DNA from: Bolinopsis microptera
Taxonomy: Eukaryota > Ctenophora > Tentaculata > Lobata > Bolinopsidae
Reading direction: 5' to 3'
Length of the DNA: 64,000 bases
Assembly: GCF_026151205.1 (NCBI RefSeq)
Contig: NC_087081.1
Span: forward strand, 13,040,340-13,104,339
Under the pieces are notes generated by a model, which saw only the letters and a list, made by a program, of their open reading frames with translations, searched no databases and had not been told where the DNA came from. The position numbers and the translations under genes were made by a program. Positions 19,950-33,029 of this stretch are shown here, in pieces (the first letter of the stretch is position 1; the number at the start of each line of letters is the position of its first letter).

Positions 19950-22900
19950 TCAGTGTTTGGTATGGATATCAAACTGCTTGGCTAGCAATCCGAAATCTTG
20001 GTGTTCTTCTCCAGCCGCGATCACCTGAATTTATTAGTTTAGAAAATAAATTATGGCTCAAATTTAAAATAAATCATCTATCATGATTCGATCACTCTGT
20101 TCGTCGCGTGAATTACTAAGCAAAAATTTGTTGCAATTAATTCTAACATGCAATACAAATTTACGATTAACGGCAGGAATATAATTATACTTTTAAGTAA
20201 GCAGACTTCTTTAACTGTTAAAAAAGTCCACCTAGACACAAATTAAGAATTTCGTGGCGCGGCTCTGAACGACATTGGTGTTAAATGTGTTAATTCAGAG
20301 CCGCGCAAATTCAGAGTCGCCTCAATTTTGATGTGAAGGACCCCCTGTATAATTCACCACACTAACCTGCCGGGCGATGGGGATCTTGCCGAAAATGTTC
20401 CAAGTGAGAACTCCAACCACTTTGTTCTGGTCCATGTAGAACACGATTCCTTGTTCGTACTTCTCGTGTGCCCCCGGGTCAGTTCTGATATCACTCTCTA
20501 CTCTGGTAACACTGGTCTTAACGTAAAGTACTGGATTCTACCGTAACTATTAGTAGTACTAGTGCTAGCATTGCTTAGGTCATGTTATTAATTAATTAGT
20601 TATCAGTGATTAGTAATTAGTAACCAGTAATTATTAATTGGTATAATCGGATAACCACTGTATTAAAACTCCACTCACGTGTCCTTATGAGCCCAAATAC
20701 CGACAGTAGGTAGAGAAGAATCCACGAGACCTATAGCCTCGTACCCCACGTTAGGCCCTAAATCAGACCAGAACATAGACTGATGGTGGTAGGGTTGGGC
20801 AGCTCCGGCCATGTTCCGACCTGCTAGCTTACCACTTACTACCGCGTGGTCGTGGTGCTCTACTCTCCTTCTTCCTGGATAATAGGACGTTACAGTGGGG
20901 GGGGGGGGTCGAGGAGAGGGATGTTCCTTGCAAACTGCGCAATCTAACGAGATGATATAAATACAAAACGGGAGAGGGATTTTACTCTTACCTAGAACAG
21001 GGTCGTAGAAACAGGCGGCGTCGCCAGCAACAAACAGGTTAGATCGTGCTTCCAACTCTGCGTTTACAACATATCCTCCTATGGTATAATGAGGTTAACT
21101 TGAAATCAGGAAGTAATGAGGTTTAAACTTCTAACTACCTTTCTGTAAAACAGAAACTATAAAACATGCCCAGCCACAAGTTTGCAGCACTGACCCATTT
21201 CATAGTAAAACAGAAACTATAAAACATGCCCAGCCACAAGTTTGCAGCACTGACCCATTTCATGGTAAAACAGAAACTATAAAACATGCCCAGCCACAAG
21301 TTTGCAGCACTGACCCATTTCATAGTAAAACAGAAACTATAAAACATGCCCAGCCACAAGTTTGCAGCACTGACCCATTTCATAGTAAAACAGAAACTAT
21401 AAAACATGCCCAGCCACAAGTTTGCAGCACTGACCCATTTCATAGTAAAACAGAAACTATAAAACATACCCAGCCACAAGTTTGCAGCACTGACCCATTT
21501 TATAGTAAAACAGAAACTATAAAACATGCCCAGCCACAAGTTTGCAGCACTGACCCATTTCATAGTAAAACAGAAACTATAAAACATGCCCAGCCACAAG
21601 TTTGCAGCACTGACCCATTTCATGGTAAAACAGAAACTATAAAACATGCCCAGCCACAAGTTTGCAGCACTGACCCATTTCATGGTAAAACAGAAACTAT
21701 AAAACATGCCCAGCCACAAGTTTGCAGCACTGACCCATTTTATAGTAAAACAGAAACTATAAAACATGCCCAGCCACAAGTTTGCAGCACTGACCCATTT
21801 CATGGTAAAACAGAAACTATAAAACATGCCCAGCCACAAGTTTGCAGCACTGACCCATTTCATAGTAAAACAGAAACTATTAAACATGCCCAGCCACAAG
21901 TTTGCAGCACTGACCCATTTTATAGTAAAACAGAAACTATAAAACATGCCCAGCCACAAGTTTGCAGCACTGACCCATTTCATAGTAAAACAGAAACTAT
22001 AAAACATGTCCAGCCACAACTTTGCAGCACTGACCCATTTCATAGTAAAACAGAAACTATAAAACATGCCCAGCCACAAGTTTGCAGCACTGACCCATTT
22101 CATAGTAAAACAGAAACTATAAAACATGCCCAGCCACAAGTTTGCAGCACTGACCCATTTCATAGTAAAACAGAAACTATAAAACATGCCCAGCCACAAG
22201 TTTGCAGCACTGACCCATTTCATAGTAAAACAGAAACTATAAAACATGCCCAGCCACAAGTTTGCAGCACTGACCCATTTCATAGTAAAACAGAAACTAT
22301 AAAACATGCCCAGCCACAAGTTTGCAGCACTGACCCATTTCATAGTAAAACAGAAACTATAAAACATGCCCAGCCACAAGTTTGCAGCACTGACCCATTT
22401 CATAGTAAAACAGAAACTATAAAACATGCCCAGCCACAAGTTTGCAGCACTGACCCATTTCATAGTAAAACAGAAACTATAAAACATGCCCAGCCACAAG
22501 TTTGCAGCACTGACCCATTTCATGGTGAACCTCCAGTCCAGCTGAGTCTCCAAGCTCGGTACTTGGCTCCAAGCCAACTGCAACCAGGATATGATCTACC
22601 GTCAGCTCCTCTCCCGTACTCAGCTGTACTTGTACACTGCGGGGGAGGGTGTGAGACTTATTGTTCACCTATTATTACGTTAGTCACATTTTGGATATCT
22701 TAGACCTCTTTTGTAAACTATTTTACTCAATATGTGAACGATTCCTTATGTGCTAGAAATTAATAAAGGGTGGACGGGATCAACGCGATGTCGCGATATG
22801 ACTTATGAGGATTGTACGGCATTTAATTTATTCCTCTGACATACCAGTTCCAGATGTTAAAACTCTATAGCATGTAGTGGATGAGTGGCTAAATCTATAA

Positions 22901-25900
22901 AGAGAACACAACATGGTTTACTCCGACTGTAATTGTTACAATGTTAAAAGTCTAAGTAGCTTGTGAACGGTCACCTGCTTGACACGTGCGCGCAGTGTGT
23001 ACATTATCTGGCTTCAAGATATTACATTGGTCAATTTAAACTTTCAGCCTTGTCCAAATTTGATGTGCTGTTGGAAGGGCAAACCCTCATTTCTGAGTGG
23101 TAATCACTAATCCCAATAAGAAGAAAAAATTTTTTGTGACCTATGTGAAGCAGATTAGTGGTACATTTGGAACGTCGTGATAATTAAACAGTAAAAGTCC
23201 GTTCAGTTCACCAGAAAAATGTACAACTTATTTAAAAATCTCCGGGAGGGTCCTGAGTGGAGCTGCATGTTGGAAAAGGGCGTTTTAAAAGCTATGGATC
23301 GGTTATCACATAACCTAGATCTAGTTCAAAACAGTGATCAGTGATTCTGGCATCTTACCAAGAACACTTTGTTTACGGTTTTTAAAAAGCCCGTCGCACC
23401 AATGATTATATGTGCGGGTTAAGCACATATTTGTGCTCCAGAATAATAATCGTTTAAACAGCTATGCTTGATTCAAAACGAGAATTAAGAAAGCTCAAGA
23501 ATACTGGTCAACACGTGACTTTCAGTTTTATAGTTATACTTCTTGGTTTTAGTTATGGGTATTATATCAATTATAATCAAATATTAGATCTCTCATTTAG
23601 AAGTTGAACAAAGCCTTCGTGCCCCCTTCGTGCTATGCAGGTTAAAACCAGGATTTTTAAAACAAATTTTTTTAAATTTACCAGGATTGTCTTTTCCTAT
23701 CTACTTATTATTTCTTATTAATTTTACCCCTCTCCCTCTTGCTTGAACAAGTTAGGCCACAACTAAAACACGTGTAGACTGCACCAGAACCTACCCATTG
23801 TCAGTACACTCAGTAGCTACAACTTTAGACTCAGTAGCAGAACCTACCCATTGTCAGTACACTCAGTAGCTACAACTTTAGACTCAGTAGCAGAACCTAC
23901 CCATCGTCAGTACACTCAGTAGCTACAACTTTAGACTCAGTAGCAGAACCTACCCATTGTCAGTACACTCAGTAGCTACAACTTTAGACTCAGTAGCAGA
24001 ACCTACCCATTGTCAGTACACTCAGTAGCTACAACTTTAGACTCAGTAGCAGAACCTACCCATTGTCAGTACACTCAGTAGCTACAACTTTAGACTCAGT
24101 AGCAGAACCTACCCATTGTCAGTACACTCAGTAGCTACAATTTTAGACTCAGCAGCAGAACCTACCCATTGTCAGTACACTCAGTAGCTACAACTTTAGA
24201 CTCAGTAGCAGAACCTACCCATTGTCAGTACACTCAGTAGCTACAACTTTAGACTCAGCAGCAGAACCTACCCATTGTCAGTACACTCAGTAGCTACAAC
24301 TTTAGACTCAGCAGCATAACCTACCCATTGTCAGTACACTCAGTAGCTACAACTTTAGACTCAGCAGCAGAACCTACCCATTGTCAGTACACTCAGTAGC
24401 TACAACTTTAGACTCAGCAGCAGAACCTACCCATTGTCAGTACACTCAGTAGCTACAACTTTAGACTCAGCAGCATAACCTACCCATTGTCAGTACACTC
24501 AGTAGCTACAACTTTAGACTCAGCAGCAGAACCTACCCATTGTCAGTACACTCAGTAGCTACAACTTTAGACTCAGCAGCAGAACCTACCCATTGTCAGT
24601 ACACTCAGTAGCTACAACTTTAGACTCAGCAGCATAACCTACCCATTGTCAGTACACTCAGTATCTACAATTTTAGACTCAGCAGCAGAACCTACCCATT
24701 GTCAGTACACTCAGTAGCTACAATTTTAGACTCAGCAGCAGAACCTACCCATTGTCAGTACACTCAGTAGCTACAATTTTAGACTCAGCAGCAGAACCTA
24801 CCCATTGTCAGTACACTCAGTAGCTACAATTTTAGACTCAGCAGCAGAACCTACCCATTGTCAGTACACTCAGTAGCTACAATTTTAGACTCAGCAGCAG
24901 AACCTACCCATTGTCAGTACACTCAGTAGCTACAATTTTAGACTCAGCAGCAGAACCTACCCATTGTCAGTACACTCAGTATCTACAATTTTAGACTCAG
25001 CAGCAGAACCTACCCATTGTCAGTACACTCAGTAGCTACAATTTTAGACTCAGCAGCAGAACCTACCCATTGTCAGTACACTCAGTAGCTACAATTTTAG
25101 ACTCAGCAGCAGAACCTACCCATTGTCAGTACACTCAGTAGCTACAATTTTAGACTCAGCAGCAGAACCTACCCATTGTCAGTACACTCAGTAGCTACAA
25201 TTTTAGACTCAGCAGCAGAACCTACCCATTGTCAGTACACTCAGTAGCTACAACTTTAGACTCAGGTCTGATATTCACTCCAGCGTTCTCCAACTGTTTG
25301 GTTGTCCAGTTAGAGAGGTATTTAGGTAGGACTCGGCCCATGTTACCTCCTTCTGGGAACGACTGGTACACTGCAGCTCCTGGGAGGCGGTTTCAATTAC
25401 TTATTTTTAATAGAATTAATTAAGTTATGTGTTTACTTAATTTCTTTTTCAGATAACTGGAAACAGAAATCGACCTGAAATAAAGACCACTCTCTACTAA
25501 ACAGTATGGTCACTATACTTACAATTAGTGTAATCCATAGTGCACTGTGACCCCACTGTGACCAACCTGTTTGTGTCATAGCATAAGCCAGTTCAGATCC
25601 CACGAATCCACCTCCAATAACTAGTACTTTAGCAGAGTCGTTCAGCTCGCCACTGAGCTGCTGGTACTGTGCAATGTTTCGGAACATGTGTACTTTGGCG
25701 GAGAGGCAAGCGTTCTTTTCTGTTGGCTTCAGAGAGGAGAGGGTCTTTGGTTCACCACCTTGAAGGAAGGGTTTGAGATTTGGTAATTTGCAAGTTTGGT
25801 GTTTCGTCGACACACATATTATGAGAGATCAGAGACGGTTACACTTACAAGTGCACATATATAATGGTGATTCAAGGCATGGTTAGCGCAAATTAACACC

Positions 25901-28900
25901 CATATGAACTTTGACTACCTATCGTTTTTATTCCAAGGTCTTGAAACTGAGCAATCAAGTTCATTAAAATAATATTATATCTAGGTTGGTAGAGTGGACT
26001 CAGGACTGTGTTGCACTTGCAGTTAAGCGGTTCGTTTTTTAGCTGAATGGAAAGCCACAATAGAAAGATGCACACTTCAAATATTGCGGGTGTAAAATAA
26101 ATAAATATCATGCTGACCACGCCTACAAACTGTGCTGACCACGCCTACAAACTGTGGCGAATGTGGCGATATTTTCAAATTGCGCGTGAATACCTGCTCC
26201 TGAAAGTGAATATCGGCTCGCGCAAAGATGGTGAGTAAATAAGAATGAGGAAGAATAAATCAAACTCAAGTAACGGAAGATATGTCATGAATTAATTACG
26301 GCGAGTAATTGCTAATTACCGTAACTGGTTATTACCAATTGCCTGTTAATTACTCATTACCTGTTAATTAATAATTGCTTGTTAATTACTAATTACCTGG
26401 GGCGAGGAGACACTTTCCGTACTTGACAACCTCCCCAGTAGATAGAGTTACCTTCTGGTTGGTTGGATCTAGTTTAGTGACCTTGACCCCCTTGAGGAGG
26501 GCTGGTGCTCCAGGGCCTAGCTCGGAGATATCGACAAGTTTGTCTGGATAGAACAAGCTGAGGAAATGTTGGGTTGTAAGAGTTTAAAATGATTTTATTT
26601 ATTTTCATATAAATGTCAAGAGAATGGTTTATTGTCTTATAATTTGAATTCATTCAGAAAACGGTCTGAATATGTTTGGTAATTACAAAACTCAACAGTC
26701 ATTTATCGTATAACTATAAAATAAGTGTAAAATACCTTCGCTTGTTTCCAGACCAGTCATTGAATATCATCTGAGAAGCTTCTGCCTTGTCTTCGTTAAA
26801 CCACAGTTCTTTAGAAAGCGGGGGTCTCATGTATGGTCCGTGGGGTTCTGCTCCGACCATCAGAATCTGAAAATGCACATGTTAAACGTTTGACAATGAA
26901 ATGTACAAATCTCCATCAATTTGACTTTTTCAAAAACGTTACGACCAATGAAAAATTAGAAAATGTGAAATTCCCGACTGGTGTCTGGTAATGACATGAA
27001 AATTAAACCTCTGCATCAGGTTCAGCTTTGAGGATGGCTCTCATGGCGCTGACTGACGCTGTACCAGCTCCGATCAAAAGGTATTGGACTTGCTCGGGAA
27101 CTACGGCGGGACCTGGAGGTGAAATAAATATAATTGCGTCTTTATCTTCAACAGGTTCTGGGACAGCTTCTTCCACTGGGACAGCTCCTTCCACTGGGAC
27201 AGCTTCCTCCACTGGGACAGCTCCTTCCACTGGGACAGCTTCCTCCACTGGGACAGCTTCCTCCACTGGGACAGCTTCTTCCACTGGGACAGCTTCTTCA
27301 ACAAGTTCTGGGGTATCTTCCACCACTGGGGAAGCTTCCTCCACTGGGGCAGCTTCTTCCACTGGTTCTGAGGCAGCTTCTTCTTCGGGTGCGGCTGTTT
27401 CTTCAACTACTTCTACAACGGGTTCTTCTGAAATGATTAAAAGACGCTCTCGAGTTATACTAGACATAACAATCTAGAAATTTTACCAAGAGTGAGTTAA
27501 TTTTGAGATTTTAATAATATTATAATTAAAATTATCCGGATGCGTGCCCATCGGTAAAAAAACAGCTGGTCAAAAATTTGGTAAAAATTTGAACAGATGC
27601 GGAGTTTATTATGCTTGAGACGTAAGAGTGGCTGTAATCGAGTTGACGAATTTTAAATTATACTATTTACACCTACTTCTACAGGTTTGTTTCTACCGAC
27701 GAGCACACCGCAGCTAAAATGACAGCGAAGGAAAACGAAGGCTTGCAATCAAATTTATATGTATAAATTAGTTAACCTCCAACTGTAGTACTTAATACAA
27801 CTTGAGGTGCGTGAATAAACTTATTAAATAACTGATAAAACTATCAAAACCATACCATCTTAATAAAACTTACGTAGACCCAAATGAAACTGAATGAAAA
27901 AAATTCTTGGAGGATTTTCCAGCCCAAATTCCAAAATTCCAAGGCAAAGATTGCATAAATGATCCAGGGCTTGGTTTTTGGTAAAATATACTCGTTTCAG
28001 CATAAAATGAACTGGAATAGACTTTTAAAAACCTACATTTAACCATTAACTTATTAAATGATGATTTACCATTAATATAATGGCACAAGAAGTCATCCAG
28101 TCAGTGTTGGTATATCATATCATCGTATTATTATAAGAAAACTTCGACTTAACTTGTTGACAATAATTTAGAAACGACATATACGATTTTAATCAAAAAC
28201 AGCTCAAAATAACAAAGCTTGATAAGATCATAAGTTATCAAAAAATAATAGTGGCTCATTCATTTTCACGATAAAATGCCACTCTCGGAATCATATGATG
28301 AAAAGTTCCAGATCGAATGATGCACTCTGTACAATCTAGATACACTTATGTTGCGATCATGCCCCTGAAAAAGAGAAAAAACATCAGTTTTCGAAGGAAA
28401 ATAAAGACCACTGATCAGCATGCAGCCGAGAATTATTTCGGTATTAAGTTAAAACATTTTAAAAGACAATCAGTGATTTAATCACAACGAACGCCCAAAT
28501 AGCTTACCTGAGAGGGGAGCTTCTTCGACTGGAGCGACTTCTGAAACGTAAGTAAATGTAATGATAGATAGTTAGCTATTAATATACTTCCCAATACAAT
28601 AGAATTCTTGAATATAAGGAATTTAGTTTATTTTTAGCCCAACATTAGATTAGGGCATTCAAATTCTCGGCGTCATTTTTTGGTTGTTCTATGTCAGAAT
28701 TGTCGCAAAATTCAACGTGAGGTTAATTTTGAAGCGAGATTTCGATTAGTCCCGAACATCAGTATGCTACTGACCTTCAACAATTTTCCCTACTGGTGCC
28801 TCAGGTTCTTCTGCAGGGGCAGCTACTTCAACGGGGGCTTCTACAGCAGGAGCAGCTTCCACTACGGGGACAGCTTCTTCAACAGCAGCGGCTTCTTCAA

Positions 28901-31900
28901 CAGGAGCAGCTTCTTCGACAAGAGCAGCTTCTTCAACAGGAGCAGCTTCTTCAACAGGAGCAGCTTCTTCAACAGGAGCAGCTTCTTCGACAGGAGCAGC
29001 TTCTTCAACAGGAGCAGCTTCTTCAACAGGAGCAGCTTCTTCAAGAGGAGCGGCTTCTTCAGCAGGAGCTGCGGCTTCTACAATAGCGGCTGCAGCTTCT
29101 TTGACAGCAACAGCAGCTTCTTCAACAACAGCCGCGACTTCTTCGACAGCAGCTGCGACCTCTTCAACGGCAGCTGCGACTTCTTCAGCAACAGGAACAG
29201 CTTCTTCGATTGCAACTGCGGCTTCTTCAACAGCAGCAGCGATTTCTTCGACAGCAACTGCTGCTTCTTCAACAACAGCAGCGACTTCTTCAACAACCAC
29301 TGCTACTTCTTCAACAACGATTCCGACTTCTTCAACAACAGCTTCGACTTCTTCAGCAACAGAAGCAACTTCTTCAGCAGGTGCCGCTTCCTCAACTGAA
29401 ATATATCCAATCAAAAGATACAGTATTGGACTAAAGATATGGCAAGAACGATTTTTGTTTTAGTCTATTCATTTATTTGATTTGACTTTTGTTTTTTCAC
29501 ATGCACTTTCCATTAAAAAATATTAATCAAATCAAACCTGGGAATATTTTCTAGTCTCATCACGATCACTCGATACAAAGCAAAAGGTACGACAAATTTC
29601 TCTAAAAGAAATTCTGTTGTAATCTAAACTTTTATGCATGTCGGGCCAATTCATTTTATTATTTTGACCAAACTGGTTTACGAATTTTCTCCAAAATCGT
29701 TCTTGCCAAAAATGAACCTAACCATACTATACATCTTGAACAGAATTTCTTTTAGCACCAAAGCAAATCGATACTACAAAGATTATCAAAAGTTGCTTGA
29801 TCGTTCAGAGAAGAAATTGTAAAAATCGAGAAACTAAATTGAAGAAGATATCAAGATGCTTGAAAATCCCAAATGACAAGATATGGTTTTTAAGGTCAAC
29901 ATTACACGGATCTGCATTTAATTTTAATAGCAAAGACGTGCATTTTATGTGCTGATCTTTGAAGAAAAAGTCAATTCAAATCTTATCACATTAATCATTC
30001 AATGATAGACACGTTAAGAAATAACAAGGTACCGCATTCAAGGATATTCAAACCTGGAGCTTGGACCACAGGTACATCTTCAGTTGCAGCAACGGCCTCA
30101 GCTACTTCAGCTTCATCAATAATATCGAAGGAGTCATCAACTGGTGCAACTGCTTCTTCGACAGGTGCAGCTTCTTCGACAACTGCTTCTTCAGCAGGAG
30201 CAGCTTCTTCTGCAGCTTCTTCTTCGACAGGTGCAGCTTCTTCGACAACTGGTTCTTCAGCAGGGGCAGCTTCTTCGGCAACAGCTTCTTCGGAAACTGC
30301 TTCTTCGACAGGAGCGGCTTCTTCAACAGGAACGGCTTCTTCAACAGGAGCTGCGGCTTCTTCAACGGGAACGGCTTCTTCGACAGGAGCTGCGGCTTCT
30401 TCAATAGCGGCTGCAGCTTCTTCCACAACAGCAGCAGCTTCTTCAACAACAGCCGCGGCTTCCTCAACAACAGCAGCAACATCTTCTGCAGCAGCAACAG
30501 CTTCTTCGATGGCAACTGCGGCTTCTTCAACAGCAGCAGCGACTTCTTCGACAGCAACTGCGGCTTCTTCAACAACGTCAGCGACTTCTTCTGCAGGGGC
30601 AGCCTCAACAGGGACAACCTCTCCTTCTGGGGCTGCTTCCTCTTCGACCGGAGCTGCTTCTTCTTCTGGAACAACCACTTCTTCCTCAGCTTCAGCGGGT
30701 TCTTCAACAGCTTCCTCTTCGGCAGCTTCCTCTTCAGCAGCTTCCTCTTCGGCAGCTTCCTCTTCGGCAGCTTCCTCTTCAGCAGCTTCTTCAGCTACCT
30801 CCTCTGCAGAAAATATGATTGATTAATCTACATACTACGAAGAATATGACACTCTCCTCACTTCATCACTTAGTTTTATACGTGCTACAAAAAAATTACC
30901 AAAATCGATCGTGGCAAAACACTGTTTAAAACAACGTTTCCAATTAATCATGATCACAGTGCAGATGTCTTAGACATCTATAACATTTAAGTTTAGGAAA
31001 AACATGGCATGTGTATACTGTAGTTCAGTTAATAGACTGACCCTCCTCAGCAGCCTCTTCTTCAGCAGCCTCCTCCTCAGCAGCAGCCTCTTCTTCTTCC
31101 TCATCCTCGTCGTCATCATCATCTTCAGGTTCTGCAGCTTCATCCACCAAGGCGTTCCTCTCAGCTCGAATCTTGTCCCAGTCTATCTCTCCAAATTTAG
31201 GTTTGAATAAGTCTGTTTTGTACGCCCAAACTGAAACGGTTTGTTTTTTAATGAAATTGTTACTTAAAAGTTAAGGGTAGAACAATTGCTGACATCCACA
31301 AAACTTGTTTCCCTTAATTACCACTTAGTCTTAACAACAAAATCTATTAACAGCTGCAAATTTAACCTTATAACCATACGCTAATCCGATATACAGCTCG
31401 GTCCTTGAAAGGAAGTAACTAAGTAAAAGTGGTTAACAGTTTCCAGACGTGTTCCCAACGTAGAGATGTAAAAGTACAGTAAAACTATGCGACTAACAAA
31501 TAACTTACTGCAAAGACCAGTGATGACACCGAGACCGGTAAAAAAGAATAGTTTCTGTTGACCGACGGGCCAAGGGTTCTCTCCATCTGGATTCCTAGGT
31601 GGGCCGTTGTGGAATTTCCTGAGGGAATATCCGTTTGACGTCTAGCAATACCTTATTTCACCTATGCTAACCAAATGGATCTGTAGTCTGTAGTCTGTAG
31701 TCTGTACCCCTCTCATCTTGTTGGCTGCCAACGTTCAACAATTAAATAGATATTTCTGCCGGAAAAGGAAATCTCAAAAACGCCATCTCACCGTTTAGAA
31801 CTACAAGTTATCTTACCGTTTAGGTTGTCTGGTGAGTAGTCTGCTCTGTTTTATTTGTGTGGGGACTCTTTGAAGACCACGACACATTGCCACCCTAATA

Positions 31901-31908
31901 GACGCCAT
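19950..31908 (-). CDS. AIFM1: Apoptosis-inducing factor 1 (AIFM1) with a ~540-residue Ala/Val/Pro/Glu linker
   Basis: Sixteen exons in consistent phase: 31817-31908, 31509-31618, 31042-31230, 30054-30803, 28775-29395, 28508-28540, 27009-27427, 26736-26866, 26397-26557, 25567-25758, 25226-25379, 22515-22636, 20992-21078, 20679-20874, 20367-20502, 19950-20024; total 1155 aa (human AIFM1 is 613). Residues 1-35 are basic and Ser-rich, like a mitochondrial presequence; about 50-70 form one membrane anchor ([20 protein letters not shown]). About 90-700 is acidic A/V/P/E repeat. Then the FAD site ([17 protein letters not shown]), [12 protein letters not shown], the NADH site [14 protein letters not shown], the second FAD contact [31 protein letters not shown] and the AIF C-terminal domain ending FDIHTKH. 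The family is an NAD(P)H-linked flavoprotein of the intermembrane space, needed for respiratory-complex assembly and able to act in cell death. Introns 11 and 12 contain splice-site-bearing minisatellites. Confidence 0.93.
20257..20306. repeat. 13-bp hairpin stem in AIFM1 intron 15
   Basis: GCGCGGCTCTGAA at 20257-20269 pairs perfectly with TTCAGAGCCGCGC at 20294-20306, in the last intron (20025-20366). Confidence 0.8.
21139..22514 (-). repeat. 60-bp minisatellite carrying exon 12 end and donor (AIFM1 intron 12)
   Basis: Twenty-three tandem 60-bp units when the one overlapping the exon is counted. In the sense of the gene each unit begins ATGAAATGG|gtcagt, the last bases of exon 12 plus its donor, and continues with 50 nt of intron. 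Units differ by a few substitutions only. A 482-codon open frame runs through the array, but in a different frame from AIFM1. Confidence 0.97.
22637..23787. other. Unique part of AIFM1 intron 11
   Basis: About 1.15 kb with no exon, repeat family or mobile-element terminus that I can identify. Confidence 0.5.
23788..25225 (-). repeat. 53-bp minisatellite carrying exon 11 end and donor (AIFM1 intron 11)
   Basis: Twenty-seven 53-bp units plus the genuine exon copy. In gene sense a unit is 38 nt of exon 11 (from GAGTCTAAAGTTGTAGCTAC to GACAATGG) followed by 15 nt of intron (gtaggttctgctgct). Variants include CAGCAG/CAGTAG and CAACTTT/CAATTTT blocks, grouped regionally along the array. Confidence 0.97.
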
Positions 31909-33029
31909 ACCCCTGACCTATGTAGTGTAGTTTATTGTACTTTGTACATTGTACATCTTCTGCTCAAAGAGACCATACAATGTACAATAAACTACAATAT
32001 GTAGTGTAGTTTATTGTACATCTTCTGCTCAAAGAGACCAGTCAACTTCACTCAGAATATATTAATATACAATAACAATAACAATAAAAACGTGTAGTAT
32101 AAAGTCCCGTGCAATTTGTGAGACTTTCCCTGCGACGCTTATCAGCGCTGTGTGTTCCGCAAGTCATCGCAATAAATACAAATATCTGAGTTACAAACTC
32201 GGTATCAGTCCTAATTCCGAATAACTGACTCAGTTAGAAAGCAATACAGCAGGTACTTGTAGGTTAACTAGGTAAACTGTACAATATACGCTAGCAAATG
32301 CAGGGCAATGTGTATTGTATTTTCTATACCTTCAAAGAGCACGCACATTCAAAAGGAACTATACACAAAATATACACAAATTCTCGACATATCAAGAGGT
32401 GCGCAATTCAACAGGTGTAGACTAAGCGGAAAGTAAAATTATAAATTTATACCATATTCAGTACAAAATTTCAATAACTTAACAAGATTCAAAGCAAATA
32501 AGTTAACTATAAAACAAAATATACATTTCATAATCACGTCAACACTAAAACACTGCCACAGGAGCTGCGAGATAATTGTGTGGGTTGTAATATAAACAAT
32601 ATAACAAGTGACAGTGTACAAAGCGTACGTGATAAACGCGGTTGAGCAAAAACCTGTTCAGCATGATAAGGAGAATCGATATTCAAACGCAGGTCACAAA
32701 CACTGTGAATACAAAATAATATCATGTATGTGGGCCGAAGTTAGTTGAGGTAAATGCATATCAAATAACAGCGAGTGTACGGGAAGTAGGACTTCTGGTG
32801 CGGAATAACACGTACGGGAGATTAGTTTCGGGTTTCACAGTGTCAGTAGGTGGGTTCATATCACACTTTCAACCAATGGCTAGACTCAGTATCAGTTATG
32901 TATGGGGTGAGATTATGGTATCAGTGGCTAGAACACCTCGCGAAACACTGAAATGTGTGTACCATTCCGTCATCAGCTATCAAAGACTCAAGTTAAACCT
33001 AAACGCATCCTAGCTGATCAGGTTCAATG
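31909..33029. other. Gap between AIFM1 and the upstream gene
   Basis: No exon seen. It holds a duplicated segment (TGTAGTGTAGTTTATTGTAC..., about 31921-31975 and 32002-32042) and a perfect 15-bp hairpin (TGTACAATAAACTAC at 31981-31995 with its complement at 32006-32020), 70-130 bp upstream of the AIFM1 start. Confidence 0.6.

Noticed and set aside
21135-22583. 482-aa ORF of repeated hydrophobic 20-residue units ([10 protein letters not shown]...)
   Set aside because: It is the AIFM1 intron 12 minisatellite read in a frame different from the gene; the 60-bp unit keeps any stop-free frame open.
23788-25225. CRISPR-like array
   Set aside because: Units are directly contiguous without unique spacers, the locus is eukaryotic, and the unit is exon-derived.
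28680-30826. Plus-strand Ser/Phe/Leu/Gln-rich ORFs opposite the AIFM1 repeat exons
   Set aside because: Mirror frames of the GCTTCTTC-type coding repeat; splice sites and phases support only the minus strand.
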